Notes: generated by a model from the letters alone, not told the origin. 8,983 nt of DNA from Anaerolineaceae bacterium (GCA_003501835.1 DNOU01000144.1:8529-17511), one strand, 5' to 3'. Shown: positions 1-6,557, numbered from the stretch's first letter. Numbers and translations are program-made.

Positions 1-1044
1 TCGCTTTCGCTGGATTCCCGTGAGCAGTTGGAATGGGAAAAGGAACTGCTTGGAATGTACGTTTCCGATCATCCTCTCGCGCCATATGTGGCAGGATTGC
101 GCGGCAAGATCACACATTCCAGCAATGACCTGGCTGAGGCTGTCAACAAGGAGAGGGTGGTGGTGGCTGGTCTGGTCACGCGCATACGGTCGCTGACCAC
201 CAAGAGTGGTAAGCCCATGGCGTTCGCCACCATTGAAGATCTCCAGGGACCCATCGAACTGGTGATCTTTCCCAAAACCTGGGAGCGTTTTTCGCCGTTT
301 GTCCATCCCGACAATGCCATCCTGGTGGAAGGCAAGGTGGATGCTGAAGGCGGTGATCCCAAGGTTCTGGTCGACCTGATTCGTCCTTTGACTGCTTCCG
401 ATATGCTTGCGGCTCCATCACCGGGTGAGACGACCACCGATCCGCCAGCGAGTTCATCGGCATCCGTCAGGGAAAAAGCACCCGGGCAAACCTACCAGCC
501 GCCTGAAACCAGACCGGCGCCATCAGAGACGCCGCTAGCGCCTGAGGAACCGGATGATTGGCACCTGCAGGAACCCGCCTCCTTTACTGGAGGGGAATCC
601 ACTGCGCTGGAACCTCTCGAGGACCCTGCGAGCGCACCTTCAATGATCGTTGCCCCTGCGATGGAAAAGCCCAAATCTTTGCAACCCAACGCTGAGCCGC
701 CCGCCGCTCCTTTCGCAGTAAAGGTTGTTCCTCCCGCCGTGATCTCTTTCGAGCGTTCGGATGTCAACCTGCCGGTGGAAAAGGGTTCCAACCGCATGCT
801 GACGATCATCATGCGTGCCACTGACGACAAGCAGCGCGATATCCGGAGATTGAAACGCATCATTGGCATGGTGCGCTCAAGCCCCGGAAATGACCGTTTC
901 TGCTTCCTGATGTTCGAGAACAACCACCGGCATTTGCTCGATTTCCCCAATGACACCATTGGGATCAGTGCTGATCTGGTGCGGCAGCTGGTGGAATTGG
1001 TCGGTGACGAAAATATCCAGGTCGAAATCATAAAACTTCAGTAG
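1..1044 (+). CDS. dnaE: DNA polymerase III subunit alpha, C-terminal part (5' end cut by window)
   Basis: This is the C-terminal 347 residues of the replicative polymerase subunit; the polymerase core lies outside the window. The frame is open from base 1. The segment around EKELLGMYVSDHPL (window residues about 13-26) matches the conserved region that precedes the OB domain in DnaE. An OB-fold follows at about residues 52-128 (AGLVTRIRSLTTKSGKPMAF, then IEDLQGPIELVIFP), a nucleic-acid-binding module. Residues about 137-262 are a low-complexity linker rich in Pro, Ala, Glu and Ser. A conserved C-terminal domain closes the protein at about 264-347 (LTIIMRATDDKQRDIRRLKR, then LLDFPND); this is the region that in DnaE generally contacts the clamp-loader tau subunit. 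The stop is TAG at 1042-1044, and pfkA begins 12 bases later on the same strand, so the two are probably cotranscribed. Confidence 0.93.
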   Translation, partial: SLSLDSREQLEWEKELLGMYVSDHPLAPYVAGLRGKITHSSNDLAEAVNKERVVVAGLVTRIRSLTTKSGKPMAFATIEDLQGPIELVIFPKTWERFSPFVHPDNAILVEGKVDAEGGDPKVLVDLIRPLTASDMLAAPSPGETTTDPPASSSASVREKAPGQTYQPPETRPAPSETPLAPEEPDDWHLQEPASFTGGESTALEPLEDPASAPSMIVAPAMEKPKSLQPNAEPPAAPFAVKVVPPAVISFERSDVNLPVEKGSNRMLTIIMRATDDKQRDIRRLKRIIGMVRSSPGNDRFCFLMFENNHRHLLDFPNDTIGISADLVRQLVELVGDENIQVEIIKLQ

Positions 1045-1056
1045 GCAGGTAATCAT

Positions 1057-2043
1057 ATGGTCGAGAATGCGAAGAAGATTCAACGCATCGGGGTCATGAC
1101 CTCGGGTGGCGATGCTCCTGGAATGAATCCTTTCATCCGCGCCGTGGTGCGGACGGCGGCAGGCGCCGGCATCAGCGTCATTGGGGTGGAAGGCGGGTTC
1201 GAAGGCTTGATCCACGGAAAATTCCGCAATCTGGGAATCCGTGAAGTGGGTGGAATTTTGCAGCGCGGGGGTACGATCTTGCAGACAGCCCGAAGCAAAT
1301 ATTTCCGCGAACCCGCAGGGCAGATGGAAGCTGTTCGGCAGATCAACCATGCTGAAATAGATGCCCTGATCATCGCCGGCGGCGATGGTTCACTCAATGG
1401 CGGAAGTATGCTCGTCCAACATGGCATCCCGGTGATCGGGGTCCCTGCCAGCATCGACAATGACATTTACGGCACGGACATGTGCATTGGCGTGGACACT
1501 GCGCTTAACACCATCGTGGATGCCATCGACAAAATCCGCGATACCGCCTCATCACACAACCGCGCATTTCTCGTGGAGACCATGGGACGCGCCTCCGGTT
1601 ACCTCGCCATCCAGGCGGGTATTGTCACCGGGGCGGAACTGGTGCTCATCCCTGAAAGCGATATCAAACCAGACGCGGTAGCCAAATCCATCGCCGAAGC
1701 CTACACCCGCGGCAAGACACACGCCATCGTGGTGGTCGCTGAAGGTTATCATCCGGGCGCCGCTGAACTGGGTTCCATGATCGATGCCATGGATATTGGC
1801 TTCACCACCCGCGTGTCCATCCTGGGGCATATCCAGCGCGGCGGAAAACCCAGCGCCTACGACCGCCTCCTGGCTTCGCGTTTTGGCGTCAAAGCAGTGG
1901 AATTCCTGCTGGAAGGTTACAGCAATGTGATGACGGGCTTGAACGGACGTGAGATTGCTGCAGTGCCCATTGCGGAGGTCGTGAGCAACACCCGCAAGAT
2001 CAACCCCGATTATCTGCACATGGCAGAGATCCTCTCGCGGTAA
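1057..2043 (+). CDS. pfkA: 6-phosphofructokinase, ATP-type
   Basis: This cytoplasmic enzyme phosphorylates fructose 6-phosphate to fructose 1,6-bisphosphate, the committed step of glycolysis. Its 328 residues fit the bacterial PfkA length. Visible motifs are the nucleotide-binding GGDAPGMN (17-24), GGDGS (108-112), the catalytic loop SIDND (132-136, with D134 as the likely base), MGR (176-178) and the substrate-binding LGHIQRGG (256-263). Gly111 occupies the position where PPi-dependent enzymes carry Asp, which favours ATP. Ala131 sits where ATP enzymes usually have Gly and PPi enzymes Lys; this is slightly unusual but not PPi-like. The ATG at 1057 is preceded by a modest purine-rich stretch (AGGCAGG, 1043-1049) immediately after dnaE, suggesting readthrough expression. 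Tandem in-frame stops TAA TGA end the gene. No own promoter was seen. Confidence 0.95.
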   Translation: MVENAKKIQRIGVMTSGGDAPGMNPFIRAVVRTAAGAGISVIGVEGGFEGLIHGKFRNLGIREVGGILQRGGTILQTARSKYFREPAGQMEAVRQINHAEIDALIIAGGDGSLNGGSMLVQHGIPVIGVPASIDNDIYGTDMCIGVDTALNTIVDAIDKIRDTASSHNRAFLVETMGRASGYLAIQAGIVTGAELVLIPESDIKPDAVAKSIAEAYTRGKTHAIVVVAEGYHPGAAELGSMIDAMDIGFTTRVSILGHIQRGGKPSAYDRLLASRFGVKAVEFLLEGYSNVMTGLNGREIAAVPIAEVVSNTRKINPDYLHMAEILSR

Positions 2044-2064
2044 TGACGCAGGTGATTCAATTTC

Positions 2065-2181
2065 AAAGGGCTGTCCCAAAAGGTCAAAAACCGAAATGAG
2101 ACATGTATCCATGGGGAACACTCATGATCGCCCTATGTGGGCGAGATTCATGAATCGCCCCTGCTTTTTGGACAGCGCTTT
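2065..2181. mobile_element. Candidate MITE-like element with 18-bp terminal inverted repeats
   Basis: The left end AAAGGGCTGTCCCAAAAG (2065-2082) is the inverted complement of CTTTTTGGACAGCGCTTT (2164-2181) at 16 of 18 positions. The 117-bp unit has no coding capacity and contains further palindromes (2121-2161). Ends reading GGGCTGTCCCAAAA resemble terminal inverted repeats of some transposase families (IS1182-like ends come to mind), so a non-autonomous derivative is plausible. I found no clear target-site duplication in the flanks. It fills most of the 150-base gap between the convergent pfkA and nitroreductase genes, so it may also serve as their transcription terminator, and a purely regulatory or structural origin cannot be excluded. 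Confidence 0.55.
2121..2161. repeat. Nested palindromes with competing hairpins inside the MITE-like element
   Basis: TCGCCC (2128-2133) pairs with GGGCGA (2139-2144) around a 5-base loop. The same GGGCGA can instead pair with TCGCCC at 2155-2160, enclosing the perfect 8-base palindrome TTCATGAA (2147-2154). The two TCGCCC arms are parts of a direct repeat: TCATGATCGCCC (2122-2133) and TCATGAATCGCCC (2148-2160). The arms are thus mutually exclusive partners for one central strand. The right half resembles GGGGCGATTCATGAATCGCCCC-like palindromes that I recall as dispersed repeats in bacterial genomes. Confidence 0.6.
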
Positions 2182-2193
2182 AAGATTGGCAAA

Positions 2194-2955
2194 TTAAATG
2201 TTAATGGGGATACCAGGTTTTTTCCCCATCGAAGCCAGGTAGATCACAAACAGGTTTTCGCCGTCCAATCCAAGCACGCGATTCAACTCGTCATCATCAA
2301 ATGCGGCGATCGGACAGATCCCCCCGCCCATTTGCTCGGCAGCCAGCGCCAGGTTTTGACACACATGCCCGGCGTCCAGGTGCAGGTAGCGGTAACCGCG
2401 TTCCGTGTAACGCCAGAACATACGCTCCACCACCGCCACCCAGATAAAAGTGGCTGCGCTCGAGGCCACCTGCGATTGCTGCCCGCAGGCGAAAGTGATG
2501 CGGGTATGAATGTCCTCTGAAAGATCGAGAGGCATCAGGGCATGTTCTATGGCTAAGAAACGATACAACCCGGGATCAATCCCTTCCACCCGGTTGACCA
2601 ACACATACGTTTCAAAGGCATGCCGTGCCCCGGCGGAGGGTACTGTTCTTGCGGTGGATGGACGTTTGGAAATTTTCTTCACCCCCTGAGACATCCAGAG
2701 GAGATACGATAATTCAGCCTGGGTCAGGCTGACCTCTGAATAGCTGCGCAGGCTGCGCCGCTGCTCGACCGCCTGGCGCAGGTCCATGGGCGGCATCTGG
2801 ATTTCTGCCGGTTTCACCAATGGAATGATGTCAGCGTCCGCCGGAAAGGGCAATTCCAGCGGCGGCTGGGGGATCTCCCCGCTGCGTTGTGGAGACACAC
2901 TGATTTCACCATAGCGGGTGCGGTGCATGAATTCAATACCTGCGTTCTTCTCCAT
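2194..2955 (-). CDS. SagB-type FMN-dependent nitroreductase/dehydrogenase
   Basis: This is a nitroreductase-fold oxidoreductase of the SagB-type dehydrogenase family, expected to bind FMN and act in the cytoplasm; its substrate is unknown. Family signatures (numbered from the GTG one codon upstream) are RRSLRSY at 67-73 (flavin phosphate contact region), TVPSAGARHAFETYVL at 105-120, the helix YLHLDAGHVCQNLALAAEQMG at 191-211, and ICPIAAFDDDELNRVLGLDG at 214-233, the usual C-terminal signature. The length of 253 residues is typical. The start is set at the ATG at 2955 because AGGAG (2965-2961) lies 5 bases upstream; the GTG at 2958 would leave only 2. It follows murJ by 21 bases in the same direction, so the two form an operon. 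SagB homologues oxidise azolines in thiazole/oxazole peptide clusters, but no cyclodehydratase or precursor gene is here, so a stand-alone redox role is more likely. Confidence 0.88.
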   Translation of the reverse strand: MEKNAGIEFMHRTRYGEISVSPQRSGEIPQPPLELPFPADADIIPLVKPAEIQMPPMDLRQAVEQRRSLRSYSEVSLTQAELSYLLWMSQGVKKISKRPSTARTVPSAGARHAFETYVLVNRVEGIDPGLYRFLAIEHALMPLDLSEDIHTRITFACGQQSQVASSAATFIWVAVVERMFWRYTERGYRYLHLDAGHVCQNLALAAEQMGGGICPIAAFDDDELNRVLGLDGENLFVIYLASMGKKPGIPINI

Positions 2956-2960
2956 CACTT

Positions 2961-2967
2961 CTCCTTT
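2961..2967 (-). promoter_or_regulatory. Shine-Dalgarno site of the nitroreductase gene (decides the start)
   Basis: On the minus strand AAAGGAG precedes ATG 2955 by 5 bases. It lies in the 21-base gap after the murJ stop codon. It favours the ATG over the adjacent upstream GTG at 2958, which would be too close to the site. Confidence 0.75.
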
Positions 2968-2976
2968 GAAAATAGA

Positions 2977-4578
2977 TCACCGCTGGCGGTTTAAGAACCT
3001 CTTCACCCCGGCCAGCGCCTCTGTGAGTTCAGGCACGTGCAGTATCAGCAGGGCAACCCCGTACACAATCACCCCCACCAGGATCCCGCCAAGCCCGATC
3101 AGCCATACCGGCGCACTGTGTGACAACTGCAGCCAGCCAAAGAGTGCTGCACCCATGATCATTGAACACAAGGCGGAAACGAGCGTACCGTTCCATAACC
3201 GGCTTCCTTCCAGACCATTCAATCGCTTGCGCATGAAAATCAGCAGGGCAAGGCTTTCCAGGGCGGTGGCCACGGTATTGGCCAATGCCAGCCCGCCGAA
3301 TGCCATCAACCCCATCGAACGGAACCAGGAGAGGAAGAGGAAGCTCATTCCCACGTTCAGGCTCATGGCAGCCACGCCCACGAAAACAGGTGTTTTCGTG
3401 TCGTGCAGGGCGTAAAACGCGCGGCTGACGATCTCCACGATCGAATGAAAGACAAGCCCTGCGGCGTACCAGAGCAGCGCCCAGGTGACCATTTCAGTGG
3501 AACTTTCACCAAACTGTCCGCCCTGGTAGATGAGCATCACCAGCGGCTTGCGCAGCATCACCAGGCCCACCGTGGCAGGCAGTGCCAGCAGCAATATCCC
3601 TCTCAACAGGGCTGCCAGGGAACCGCGCATATCCTCCAGCCTGCCCTTTGCCACCTGGGTGGAAAAGGTGGGCAGGGCAGCGATCGCCATCGCCTGGGCA
3701 ATGGCAGCCTCTGGGATGAGCATCAAGGCAAACGCCACGCTGATGGCTGAAACAGCTCCCTGCATGGGAGAGGCCAGGTTGGTGTTGACGAGAAAATTAA
3801 TTTGTACTGACGCCACGCCCAGCAGCCGCGGAGCCATCAGGCGCACGACCTCTCGTACCTCGGGCAGTTTCAGTCCCAGCGTAAGTTCATACTTGCGACC
3901 CGGCAGACGGAGGAGAGCCGGCAACTGGATCAACCCGTGCATGGCCGCGCCAATGACCACGCCCAGTGCCAGGCCGCTCACGCCCATAGAGGGGACGAGG
4001 AAGAGAACCCCCAGGATCTTACCTAGCGAATACATGCAGGGGGCGAGAGCCGGAAGAATGAACCGCTGGTGTGAATTGATGATCCCCATCAACAGCCCGC
4101 TAATACCGAAGATCACCGGGGCTGCGAGTTGTATGCGCAGCAGCCTGACAGTCAACTCCAGCACCTGTGCATCCTGGGCAAACCCGGGCGCCAGCACCGC
4201 CTTCACCAGCCAGGGGGCAAAGACCGCTGAAAGACTGGTGAAAATCACCAGGATGAGGGTCACCCAGTTGGCGACTGCCGAAGCCAGCTTCCAGGCAGTC
4301 ATGCGGTCTTCCCGTGCAAGCAGGGTGGTGAATGTGGGAATGAATGCTGATGCCAGGGCACCCCCGGCAACCAGGTTGTAAATGATATCGGCAAATTTGT
4401 TGGAGGCAAAGAAGGTGTCGTTCGCGGCACCGGTGCCAAAAGCACGGGTGATCAGCATCGAACTCACCAGGCTGAATACCTGGTTGAGCACCATGACCAG
4501 CATGATCGATCCGGCAGCCCGCGCGATCTGTCGGTTGGCAGATTGAACCGGGATGGTATCGATTTCGGAGGATTCCAT
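2977..4578 (-). CDS. murJ: Lipid II flippase MurJ (MviN family)
   Basis: This polytopic inner-membrane protein of the MOP superfamily moves the peptidoglycan precursor lipid II from the cytoplasmic to the outer face. At 533 residues and almost entirely hydrophobic, it fits about 14 transmembrane helices. Family signatures are NDTFFASNKFADIIYNLVAG followed by GALASAFIPTF (53-83), the conserved stretch after helix 1, and SRAFYALHDTKTPV (385-398), the typical MurJ loop. The N-terminal 20 residues are hydrophilic, cytoplasmic and not conserved. Its presence implies a peptidoglycan wall. The ATG at 4578 lacks a Shine-Dalgarno sequence, but a TATAAT box lies 7 bases upstream, suggesting a leaderless transcript. 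It is divergent from the coiled-coil protein gene at 4693 and is followed by the nitroreductase gene in an apparent operon. Confidence 0.95.
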   Translation of the reverse strand: MESSEIDTIPVQSANRQIARAAGSIMLVMVLNQVFSLVSSMLITRAFGTGAANDTFFASNKFADIIYNLVAGGALASAFIPTFTTLLAREDRMTAWKLASAVANWVTLILVIFTSLSAVFAPWLVKAVLAPGFAQDAQVLELTVRLLRIQLAAPVIFGISGLLMGIINSHQRFILPALAPCMYSLGKILGVLFLVPSMGVSGLALGVVIGAAMHGLIQLPALLRLPGRKYELTLGLKLPEVREVVRLMAPRLLGVASVQINFLVNTNLASPMQGAVSAISVAFALMLIPEAAIAQAMAIAALPTFSTQVAKGRLEDMRGSLAALLRGILLLALPATVGLVMLRKPLVMLIYQGGQFGESSTEMVTWALLWYAAGLVFHSIVEIVSRAFYALHDTKTPVFVGVAAMSLNVGMSFLFLSWFRSMGLMAFGGLALANTVATALESLALLIFMRKRLNGLEGSRLWNGTLVSALCSMIMGAALFGWLQLSHSAPVWLIGLGGILVGVIVYGVALLILHVPELTEALAGVKRFLNRQR

Positions 4579-4585
4579 GAAATTG

Positions 4586-4591
4586 ATTATA
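4586..4591 (-). promoter_or_regulatory. -10 element for murJ, placed for leaderless transcription
   Basis: TATAAT on the minus strand is separated from the murJ ATG by only CAATTTC (7 bases), so transcription would begin at or next to the start codon. No good -35 lies at 17 bases; TTGAGC (4619-4614) is 22 bases away, which is too far for a standard promoter. No Shine-Dalgarno sequence is present, which agrees with a leaderless message, but a chance TATAAT cannot be excluded. Confidence 0.5.
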
Positions 4592-4627
4592 ACCGAGGGC
4601 TGAATAGACCTCCGCTCAAACAGGGGT

Positions 4628-4656
4628 TTGACCGCAGCATTCAGGTTCGGTATACT
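4628..4656 (+). promoter_or_regulatory. Sigma-70-like promoter of the coiled-coil membrane protein gene
   Basis: TTGACC (4628-4633) and TATACT (4651-4656) are separated by exactly 17 bases, one mismatch from consensus in each box. Transcription should begin near 4662-4664, giving a leader of about 30 bases before the ATG at 4693. It points away from murJ, so 4579-4692 is a divergent promoter region. Confidence 0.75.
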
Positions 4657-4681
4657 CTAGAAAGAAGTAAACCGTTATCAG

Positions 4682-4687
4682 AAAGGA
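4682..4687 (+). promoter_or_regulatory. Shine-Dalgarno site that decides the start at 4693
   Basis: AAAGGA lies 5 bases before ATG 4693. The reading frame stays open upstream to 4543, but that extension would overlap murJ and run through the promoter, so this site marks the real start. Confidence 0.75.
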
Positions 4688-4692
4688 TTCAA

Positions 4693-5400
4693 ATGCCCTC
4701 TGAAGAAGTGAACAATTCCATAGATTCCTCTAAACAGGCAGCCAATCCTGTTCCCCCAACAGGCAGCCAGACTACAGAATCATTCTTCCAGTCTTCCCCC
4801 ACCCTGGAAGATAAACCGGTGGAATCCGCTCCGGTGGTCTCCGAGCCCATCCATGCTGAACCGGTGACTCGCAGGGAGTCATGGTTCAAACGGGCAATAC
4901 GCAGCTTGATGTTTGCACTCCTGTTTCTGCTGATCGGTGCTGCCGCCCTTTATTTCACCCTCTACAGGACAGCCTCAGCAGAACTTACCCAGCTCAGGTT
5001 GGAAGCAGCCGCCTCGGCCAATCAGGTGGCAACGTTGGAGGCTCAGTTGAACACCGCTCAAACAGACCTGAGTTCTTCACGGGCAACCATTCAAAGCAAC
5101 AATGATCAAATTGCTGCCTTAACCCTGAAGCTGGCGGTTTACAAAATGAAAACGGATGTGAATACCATCCGCGTGGCGCTGTTGAAACTGGATCCGATCA
5201 CTGCCAGGCAGGCACTGAATGCTTCCAGGGCAGACCTTGCAGATCTGACCGCCCTCAAGGTGGATGCTTCCACCCTGGATGGGTTCACCAAGCGTCTGGA
5301 CAACACTGACCGGCTGATGGCGACGGATCCACAAAAAGCGATGCTTGAGCTGGACAATCTGATTGACAATTTGTACCTGCTGGAATCAAACCTCAAGTAA
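4693..5400 (+). CDS. Single-pass membrane protein with extracytoplasmic coiled coil, function unknown
   Basis: I do not recognise a family. The 235-residue protein has a disordered N-terminus rich in Ser, Pro, Glu and Thr (1-58), a basic patch RRESWFKRAIR (60-70), one strong transmembrane helix (about 71-91) and a probable coiled coil (about 95-155) rich in Ala, Leu, Gln and Ser. A helical C-terminal region of about 80 residues follows (156-235), with TDVNTIRVALLKLDP and DPQKAMLELDNLIDNL as recognisable helices. By the positive-inside rule the N-terminus is cytoplasmic and the coiled coil lies outside. The start at 4693 is supported by its own promoter and ribosome binding site. It is divergent from murJ, so an envelope-related role is conceivable, but this is only context. 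No catalytic motif is visible. Confidence 0.85.
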   Translation: MPSEEVNNSIDSSKQAANPVPPTGSQTTESFFQSSPTLEDKPVESAPVVSEPIHAEPVTRRESWFKRAIRSLMFALLFLLIGAAALYFTLYRTASAELTQLRLEAAASANQVATLEAQLNTAQTDLSSSRATIQSNNDQIAALTLKLAVYKMKTDVNTIRVALLKLDPITARQALNASRADLADLTALKVDASTLDGFTKRLDNTDRLMATDPQKAMLELDNLIDNLYLLESNLK

Positions 5401-5411
5401 GGATCACCAAA

Positions 5412-5441
5412 CGACCGGATGACACAAACGTCACCCGGTCG
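5412..5441. terminator. Symmetric hairpin between convergent genes, probable bidirectional terminator
   Basis: CGACCGG (5412-5418) pairs with CCGGTCG (5435-5441). After one A/C mismatch, TGAC (5420-5423) pairs with GTCA (5430-5433) around the loop ACAAAC. It begins 11 bases after the stop of the plus-strand gene and 21 bases beyond the stop of the minus-strand baeRF gene. No clear T-run follows on the plus strand and only TTT on the minus strand, so it is not a classical intrinsic terminator. Confidence 0.6.
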
Positions 5442-5462
5442 CTTCAAAGATACTGATTCTCC

Positions 5463-6557
5463 TTAATATCTCAGCAACGCGCCCATCCTCTCATGATCAT
5501 CCAGTTCGGTTCCCGGGTGCAGCACTTCCACGCTGCCACCACTCTTAAGAACTGCTGTGGCTGCCAGGCTGACCACATCATCGACGCGGACCGCTGGATC
5601 TGGGCAGGCATGATGTTTTTTGATCGCCAGGGTGGTCAATAATCCGCAATCCCGGTGCCAGTAGCCGTGCGCGGAGGCACCCTCGGCAAAGACAAGTGTT
5701 TGCACCCTGCCATTACTTACCGCCTCCAGGGTATCCTCCAGTCCAACCACTGCCGCTGACTCCTTTGCCGCGGATGTGACCAGGTTCTCCACCAGGGCTT
5801 TCTCATGCTCCATTTCCACCCGTCGATTAACCTCCAGCGATTTTTCAAGCACTTCTGCAGAACCCGCATCGATCGAGATTGGAAAAGTCCCCAGGACGAG
5901 CGATTGCCAGGCTTTTGAGAGCTGCCTCTTGAAAAGGGCGATATTTTCATCAGAACCGCCTATCAGGAGCCGGCGGACGTGTTTCTTCTCAAAATACTTC
6001 GTCACCAGGTCTGCCAGATCGCGCACGTTGCGATCCACAACTTCATCCTGGGTGCGGGATGATTCCACGGTTCCATCACGCTGACCCAGGATCCTGCCTC
6101 CAGTTTTGATGTGCTTAACCGTCTCGCCAGAGATGGCCTGCTGTTCCACGAGCTCACCCTGCTGGAAAAGGAAAATCCTTGCATTTTGCTTGTCAACCAG
6201 TACCACCCCGTAACCCCCGTAATTATCAATCAGGCTCAGCAAAGGCTTGATCTCCGGCTGTTCGCCGATCACCAGCCTGTCTTCCACCGGTAAGGATAAG
6301 GAGAAATGTTGAAAAAAGCCGGCAGAAGCGCAGGAGAACACTGCCACACCTCTACCGGACCAATCATAACTATGGTTGAAAAATGTTTCGATCACTTCTT
6401 CATCTTGTTTGCGGTTCACCTCTTTCAATAGACTGCGCAGTCTTGCACGGTGCGCATCAGCATTCCCCTGTGAAGGTTCAGTGTTCAAATAAACGCTGAC
6501 TACCGGGTCATTCGCGGAAAAATCCAGCAGCTTTCGCAGTGTACTCTCCGTAAACAT
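5463..6557 (-). CDS. Bacterial eRF1-like release-factor homologue (baeRF family, probably family 10; Vms1/VLRF1 relative)
   Basis: This 364-residue cytoplasmic protein resembles the bacterial archaeo-eukaryotic release factor (baeRF) group, relatives of eRF1, Pelota and Vms1 thought to act in ribosome rescue or nascent-chain release. An N-terminal domain has VVSVYLNTEPSQG (19-31) and GRGVAVFSCASAGFFQHFSL (68-87). A central eRF1 domain-2-like unit starts with YGVVLVDKQNARIFLFQQGE (116-135), passes through TGGRILGQRDG (152-162) and ends at RRLLIGGSDENIALFKRQL (195-213). A C-terminal eRF1 domain-3-like unit (about 234-364) includes VGLEDTLEAVSNGRVQTLVF (271-290) and ends VLHPGTELDDHERMGALLRY. 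Where eRF1 has GGQ, this protein shows GGR (153-155), with GQ at 158-159. AGGAGG lies 5 bases before the ATG. The gene follows htrA after 44 bases in the same direction. The family call is good; activity is inferred. Confidence 0.8.
   Translation of the reverse strand: MFTESTLRKLLDFSANDPVVSVYLNTEPSQGNADAHRARLRSLLKEVNRKQDEEVIETFFNHSYDWSGRGVAVFSCASAGFFQHFSLSLPVEDRLVIGEQPEIKPLLSLIDNYGGYGVVLVDKQNARIFLFQQGELVEQQAISGETVKHIKTGGRILGQRDGTVESSRTQDEVVDRNVRDLADLVTKYFEKKHVRRLLIGGSDENIALFKRQLSKAWQSLVLGTFPISIDAGSAEVLEKSLEVNRRVEMEHEKALVENLVTSAAKESAAVVGLEDTLEAVSNGRVQTLVFAEGASAHGYWHRDCGLLTTLAIKKHHACPDPAVRVDDVVSLAATAVLKSGGSVEVLHPGTELDDHERMGALLRY

Noticed and set aside
492..1031. Minus-strand frame opposite the DnaE linker
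   Set aside because: Antisense of a low-complexity coding region, Ser/Gly rich, without motifs or a ribosome binding site.
2137..2520. Plus-strand open frame of 127 codons at the nitroreductase 3' end
   Set aside because: It is antisense to a well-supported gene, begins in the MITE-like element and shows no recognisable protein motif.
2194..2955. Thiazole/oxazole-modified peptide cluster suggested by the SagB-like protein
   Set aside because: No cyclodehydratase, YcaO protein or precursor peptide is present in the window; the neighbours are housekeeping genes.
2956..2958. GTG as start of the nitroreductase
   Set aside because: Only 2 bases from the Shine-Dalgarno site; the adjacent ATG at 2955 has a 5-base spacing.
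3530..4381. Long plus-strand frame of 283 codons inside murJ
   Set aside because: Antisense shadow of murJ; its composition (Ser, Arg and Thr rich) is that of reversed codons of a hydrophobic protein.
4543..4692. In-frame N-terminal extension of the coiled-coil protein to 4543
   Set aside because: It would overlap murJ and translate through the TTGACC-17-TATACT promoter. ATG 4693 has a good Shine-Dalgarno sequence.
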